From contig NZ_CP149514.1 in assembly GCF_045291545.1 (NCBI RefSeq), positions 372,001 through 436,000 of the forward strand: 64,000 nucleotides of DNA, read 5' to 3'. The position numbers and the translations under genes were made by a program. This DNA comes from Gallaecimonas sp045291545 (GTDB lineage: Bacteria; Pseudomonadota; Gammaproteobacteria; Enterobacterales; Gallaecimonadaceae). The notes beneath the pieces are model-generated. The model saw nothing but the letters and a program-made list of their open reading frames with translations. It did no database searches and was not told the origin of the DNA. Positions 60,601 through 64,000 of this stretch are shown piece by piece. The first letter of the stretch is position 1. Each line of letters begins with the position of its first letter.

Positions 60601-61126
60601 GCCACAAGGCGGTGATCGGCGTCACGTCCGTTAGCGGGTAGTACTGGCTGCGCCAGTAATCGGCCAGCACTTGCTCGGTGAGCTGGCGCTGGTCAGTTTC
60701 CAGTGTCAGCTCAAACAGGCTGTCAGCAGCAAAGGCATGGCTGGCCAACATGCGGTTACACCAGCCGTGAATGGTATAAACCGCCGCTTCGTCCATCCAC
60801 TGGGCGGCCAACTCCAGGCGGCGGGCACAACCGCCGTGCTGGTCTGTGGGGTATTGCGCTAGCAAGGACTTTAGCAAAGGGTCGCCGTCGGCGTGGTGTC
60901 GAAACACCTTGGCTGCGTCAACCAGGCGGGCGCGGATACGATCCTTGAGCTCTTTGGTTGCTGCATCCGTAAAGGTGACCACCAGGATCTGCGGCGGCGT
61001 CAGGCCGTTTAACACCAACCGCAGATACAAGGCGGCGATGGTGTAGGTTTTACCGGTGCCGGCACTGGCTTCAATCAAGCGGGTACCGTGTAAGGGAAAC
61101 GTAAGTGGCTGTAGGGGCTGGCTCAT
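57602..61126 (-). CDS. recB: Exodeoxyribonuclease V beta subunit
   Basis: The 3'-5' helicase and nuclease subunit of RecBCD, which processes double-strand breaks and acts at Chi. It has 1174 residues: Walker A IEASAGTGKTYTI near residue 20, IDEFQDTDPVQ (Walker B), VTIHKSKGLEYPVVFLP, and the C-terminal nuclease domain with the Asp and Lys of the LVFAHQGQYYVLDYKSNHLG region. The start at 61126 (MSQPLQPLTF) overlaps the recC stop by ATGA. Confidence 0.97.
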   Translation of the reverse strand: MSQPLQPLTFPLHGTRLIEASAGTGKTYTIAALYLRLVLNGLTPPQILVVTFTDAATKELKDRIRARLVDAAKVFRHHADGDPLLKSLLAQYPTDQHGGCARRLELAAQWMDEAAVYTIHGWCNRMLASHAFAADSLFELTLETDQRQLTEQVLADYWRSQYYPLTDVTPITALWQTPGQLHQAIRPWLLPGTAAPTQPVSTLLAELSDAQQALMTPVKAQWQTLLGPFSDAIIAAHGAKQLNGNKVRRSTLESWLQALADWLNSEALLPAISDNHWQRFCRAGLTDAAKDGAAILEHPGVAALDSILAARAQLPDIEQHLAQHAAGWVQQRLAEEKQRRATLGFDDLLTRLDSALTANPALAALIRQQYPLAMIDEFQDTDPVQLRIFDSIYGLDNTASDSGLFLIGDPKQAIYGFRGADIFTYLRARKATAGRHYNLGTNYRSTAPLVAAVNAVFSHRQDSFLFADIPFIPVAANGRREYLEVAGEAAPAMTAWLLDSEQPLSSSQYRQQLADSCASAMVAMLNGNNGFRSEQGLTPLKPADMAVLVRGRSEADAIRQALFARGVPSVYLSDKESVYATGEARDLLAWLRAAADPENGRLLRAALATPTLGLSLAWLDQLNQDELAFETQVERFSGYQQRWLQRGVLPMIRQLLADFAVPATLLQGVEGERALTNLLHLAELLQSTASKLDGEQALIRFLAEAIADPSSNDDEILRLESDADLVKVITIHKSKGLEYPVVFLPFVMSYREADRTGPYIRYHNAQGQTVLDTDKSDNAYQQAEQERLAEDLRLLYVALTRPRHACFLGLAPIKMQKSGSKSQTDLHRSALGYLLTGGKAISNAELAEQFRALAARSDDIALQPAPIASDNRYQPATTLPPLQPARSFQAPAAEPWFIASYSALRTQDWQVSASTALEAELQNPDEPTDNQQQGQGSIHAFPRGPGPGTFLHGILEWAAAEGFAQLDRQRSQQVLSQRLGQRGWEDWAEPLQQWLHNLVQQPLPLPEGQSVALAELRQYQPEMEFWFSASQVQLSQLDNLVHRHTLNGVLRPPLSPGLLNGMLKGFIDLVFAHQGQYYVLDYKSNHLGDSASAYSAQAMHEVMRDKRYDLQYVLYLLALHRLLKSRIHDYDYDRHIGGAVYLFLRSGHCYVDKPQRELIETLDALFGGPDAGAA

Positions 61127-64000
61127 TGTGCAGCCTCCCATAGCGGCCCATAAAGGCGTTCCGCAAGGATCATAAACTGTTCGCTGTCCATATCGGCAAA
61201 ACAGGGATAAGCCCGGGCGCTGTAAGGGTCGGTGTGGCGTTCGCCAGTACTAAAGGCACTGCCATCGTAGGCTTTTTCGGCCGCTGCCAGGGCGCTGTCG
61301 GTGCCTTTTTGGCGATTGCTGAGGTAAGCAAAAGCCGCTTTTGGGCTGACCGGCAACGGCCCATCCAGGGCCGCATGAAAACTGGCCAGCAGTGGCTGGG
61401 CATCAGCGCTGCCGGCGGCCAGGGTCAGGGTTTTATCCGGTGCCAGCATGACGCTACTGACAGCCAGATTACGGCTGTTTGCCAGCAGATGCGCAGCCCA
61501 CAACCGCAACAGGGCGTGATACCGGAGCTTGCCTTGATGCAATAGCGCCGTTGGCCGCAGTTGCCAGTGCAGGTACTGGCCCTGATCGTTGTGACGCAGC
61601 GTCAGCCAGTCGGCAAAACCGGGGCCGGCCAGTTCCGTGGTGGTTGTGTGCGGGTAGCTGGCCAGTAAGGCACGGGCGTCGTCTGCCAGGGTGGCGGTGG
61701 TTTCCTGCAGTTGTTTGATAAGCGGTTTGGCGAACGCGGCCATTGGCAGCTCGCCGCTACCTTGCAGGTAACGAAGCTGTGCGGTCAGAGCGGTATCACT
61801 CTCCAGCGCCGCATTCATCAGCCGTTCGGCCACGCTGTAGTGCTCAAGGCCGCTGAGGGTAAAGGGTTCGTCGTCGGCCAGCACGTCTTGTTGTGGGTCC
61901 AGATACACTTTCAGCCGTTCGTTAAAAAACAGCTGGCAAGGGGACTTCAGCAACCGTGCCAGCAGGGCAATGTCGGCCTCGGGTTTACTGGCCAGCGCAA
62001 CCAGCGGTGCACTGTCGTTGTTTTTAGGCGGGGTTAATACCTGACGCCACTCGCCGGCATAGCTGTACAAATCTCCCCCTTCAAAATAGCGCCGGGAAAA
62101 AGGCTGCAACGGGTGTTGCTGCACTGTGGGGGGCTGCTGCCAGCCGCTTTGAAGGTAATCCTGCAACTGCCCGAGCAGCACCGACGGTGGCCGCTCGCTG
62201 TTGTCTTGTACGCTGGCCCCTATCCAGGACAAATAGAGGCCATCGCGGGCGGACAGTATGGCCTCAAGAAACAGGTAGCGATCGTCTTCACGCCGGGAGC
62301 GATCGCCTGGTCGGTACTGGCCGGGTTGTGCCATCAGATCAAAATCAACCGGGGCCACCGAGCGGGGATAGTCGCCGTCATTGAGACCAAGGATGCAAAC
62401 CTGGCGAAAGGGAATGGCCCGCATCGGCATCAAGGTGGCAAAGTTCACTGAACCGGCCAAAAAACGCTGGGCCAGGCCGCCGTCATCCAAGGCGCCCAGC
62501 CAGGCATCACGTACCAGATGCAATGGCACCGGCGTGGCAAAGGCGGCCTCCTGGCAGTGTTCCTGCCAGCTGTCCAGGGCCTGGGTCAGTTGTTCCAGGG
62601 TGAGCCGGTCATCGGCACTTTGCGCCATAAACAATCCTGCCAGCAGCTCTCGTAGCAGTGGCGCCCATTGTTCGGGGCTGTGCAGCTGGCGCAGTTGCTG
62701 CCAGAAGTGCTCAAGAGTGGCCAGTAAATCTGCCAGGCTACCGGCGGCGCCGGCGGCCAGGCCGGCTACCTCATCATAAGGTTCAATTCCGGCAAAGGCG
62801 CCCTGGGCACCCTGGGCATAACCCAGCAGCCACCGTTGCATACCAAACTGCCAACTGTTTTGTTCCAGTGCTGGCAACCCCAGGCTTTGCCGCTGCTGGC
62901 CGTTCAGGCCCCAGCGGATGCCGGCGCCGCTGATCCAGTTTTTTAGGCCAGGCAGATCGCTGTCGTTGAGCTCAAAGCGGGCGCGTACGGCCGCGACATC
63001 CAGCAAGTCAGCCAGGTCGCTGACAGTGAACCGCCACTGCGGCAGCGTCAGCAGTTTGTCCAGTGCCTGTAACAGCGGGTTGATTTCGCGTTCGCTGCGA
63101 TCAGACAGGGTGTAGGGAATAAAGCGGGGATCCTGACGGTCCAGCTGCCCGAAAACCGCGTCGATATGCGGTGCATAACCCTGAATATCCGGTGTCATGA
63201 CAATGATGTCACGGGGCCGTAAGCCGCGCTCTAATTGCGTCAGCAAAAAGTCCTGCAAGATCTCCACTTCCCGCTGGCGGCTATGCGCACTGATCAGCCG
63301 AATCGAATCATCCTGGTTGCTTCGGGGCGTATCCGGTAACGGGTTCAGATCGAGGATATCCTGCTGTAACTGGCCCAGTACGGTGGCACTGTAATCACTG
63401 AACAAATCAATTTGCTGAAAGTGCTGGCGGTAATGGTCGGGTTCGTCATAACGGCTGAGCAGGCCGATGTAGTCTCGCCCCTGTTTTCCCCAGGCGGCCA
63501 GCAGCGGGTTGGCGGTGCTGTGCAGGGCATCGTCATCCAGTATTGCCGGAAGCCCCGGCTTGCGTTGCTGGCGTTTTTGCTCCAGACGCAGAAGTTCGCG
63601 GCCATCAACGATATCGCCCCAGAAGTGGCGGCAGGGATTGGCTACAAACAGCAGTACCTGCATGTGCTGACTGAGTGCGTCCAGGGCATCAAGAACCTGG
63701 CTCGGCAGTGATGAAATACCAAACACAATCAGCCGCTTAGGTAGATCATCTGGCAATGCGGTTAAGGCGTTGGCGGCCGCCAGAAACTGCTGGTGCAGGG
63801 CTGAACGGGATAACTGCTGCTGGTGGCAACTGACATCAGCCTGCAAACGGCGCCACAGTTCGGCTTGCCATGGCTCAGTCAGTGCTACGGGTTCACCATT
63901 GGGGCGGCGTAGCCGGTCGTGGCCGGCCTCCCAGTCGGCCAGCCAATCTGCCCGGTACATCTGGTATTGGTCAAAAATATCGGCCAGTTTTTGCGCCAGT
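61123..64000 (-). CDS. recC: Exodeoxyribonuclease V gamma subunit (partial, 5' end missing)
   Basis: The Chi-recognising scaffold subunit of RecBCD. The last 958 residues are in the window. The reading frame is open through base 64000, where it reads ADIFDQYQMYRADWLADWE, the region found about 140-150 residues into complete RecC, so roughly that many N-terminal residues lie beyond the edge. Further motifs are FGISSLPSQVLDAL and ISAHSRQREVEILQDFLL. It overlaps recB by 4 nt. Confidence 0.95.
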   Translation of the reverse strand, partial: LAQKLADIFDQYQMYRADWLADWEAGHDRLRRPNGEPVALTEPWQAELWRRLQADVSCHQQQLSRSALHQQFLAAANALTALPDDLPKRLIVFGISSLPSQVLDALDALSQHMQVLLFVANPCRHFWGDIVDGRELLRLEQKRQQRKPGLPAILDDDALHSTANPLLAAWGKQGRDYIGLLSRYDEPDHYRQHFQQIDLFSDYSATVLGQLQQDILDLNPLPDTPRSNQDDSIRLISAHSRQREVEILQDFLLTQLERGLRPRDIIVMTPDIQGYAPHIDAVFGQLDRQDPRFIPYTLSDRSEREINPLLQALDKLLTLPQWRFTVSDLADLLDVAAVRARFELNDSDLPGLKNWISGAGIRWGLNGQQRQSLGLPALEQNSWQFGMQRWLLGYAQGAQGAFAGIEPYDEVAGLAAGAAGSLADLLATLEHFWQQLRQLHSPEQWAPLLRELLAGLFMAQSADDRLTLEQLTQALDSWQEHCQEAAFATPVPLHLVRDAWLGALDDGGLAQRFLAGSVNFATLMPMRAIPFRQVCILGLNDGDYPRSVAPVDFDLMAQPGQYRPGDRSRREDDRYLFLEAILSARDGLYLSWIGASVQDNSERPPSVLLGQLQDYLQSGWQQPPTVQQHPLQPFSRRYFEGGDLYSYAGEWRQVLTPPKNNDSAPLVALASKPEADIALLARLLKSPCQLFFNERLKVYLDPQQDVLADDEPFTLSGLEHYSVAERLMNAALESDTALTAQLRYLQGSGELPMAAFAKPLIKQLQETTATLADDARALLASYPHTTTTELAGPGFADWLTLRHNDQGQYLHWQLRPTALLHQGKLRYHALLRLWAAHLLANSRNLAVSSVMLAPDKTLTLAAGSADAQPLLASFHAALDGPLPVSPKAAFAYLSNRQKGTDSALAAAEKAYDGSAFSTGERHTDPYSARAYPCFADMDSEQFMILAERLYGPLWEAAQ

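Overview
This window is 64 kb of chromosome from a GC-rich gammaproteobacterium. Almost every gene is a single-copy core gene in an order typical of that class: rplU-rpmA-obgE, surA-pdxA-rsmA-apaG-apaH, yggS-proC-yggT-yggU-rdgB-hemW, pilT-pilU, ruvX-yqgE-gshB-rsmE, and recC-recB-recD. The combination of PilT/PilU, DUF3718, YggN, RapA, FrmA/FghA and an AmgK-MurU recycling pathway suggests a free-living aquatic genus of the Alteromonadales/Aeromonadales type. Gallaecimonas is one possibility, but this is an impression and not a demonstrated assignment. I saw no insertion sequences, prophage, CRISPR arrays or plasmid genes, and no gene-free stretch longer than about 300 bases.

Layout. 0-3 kb: ribosomal proteins L21/L27, ObgE, FolA and a DUF3718 secreted protein. 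3-5.6 kb: a chemoreceptor translationally coupled to a small lipoprotein, behind a near-consensus sigma-28 promoter. 5.6-12.1 kb: the lptD-surA-pdxA-rsmA-apaG-apaH envelope/housekeeping operon, divergent from amgK-murU-djlA (12.2-14.6 kb). 14.6-19.2 kb: rapA, a PIN-PhoH ATPase and a DUF1289 protein. 19.2-23.1 kb: two identical tRNA-Leu genes, rsmC, ydbS-ydbT and a Phe-Thr-Phe tRNA operon. 23.2-33 kb: mutY-yggX, trmB, yggN, the seven-gene yggS...hemW operon and pilTU. 33-36.5 kb: rsmE-gshB and yqgE-ruvX, plus an orphan membrane protein. 36.5-40.8 kb: a LysR regulator next to the glutathione-dependent formaldehyde detoxification genes frmA-fghA, a DUF922 protein and a two-receiver response regulator. 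40.9-46.7 kb: an HMA-like small protein, sbcD-sbcC, tpx and a 54-residue acidic small protein. 55.8-64 kb: recD, recB and recC (the 5' end of recC lies outside the window).

The most distinctive region is 46.9-55.8 kb, where four GGDEF-containing proteins are packed together. Three genes overlapping by ATGA (49485-55260) encode a Tat-type lipoprotein resembling an ABC solute-binding protein, a membrane HAMP-PAS-PAS-GGDEF-EAL protein whose EAL domain looks catalytic and whose GGDEF domain is degenerate, and a PhnD-like periplasmic sensor fused to PAS-GGDEF. No transporter permease or ATPase accompanies them. This looks like a solute-sensing cyclic-di-GMP module, analogous in logic to NspS-MbaA of Vibrio cholerae but with different binding-protein families and an additional cyclase. 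The cassette is flanked by two paralogous six-cysteine secreted proteins of unknown function; the second copy carries two in-frame amber codons.

Several gene ends are tightly packed: four convergent pairs share a reciprocal 4-bp stop-stop overlap, and a pair of convergent diguanylate cyclases overlaps by 29 bp.
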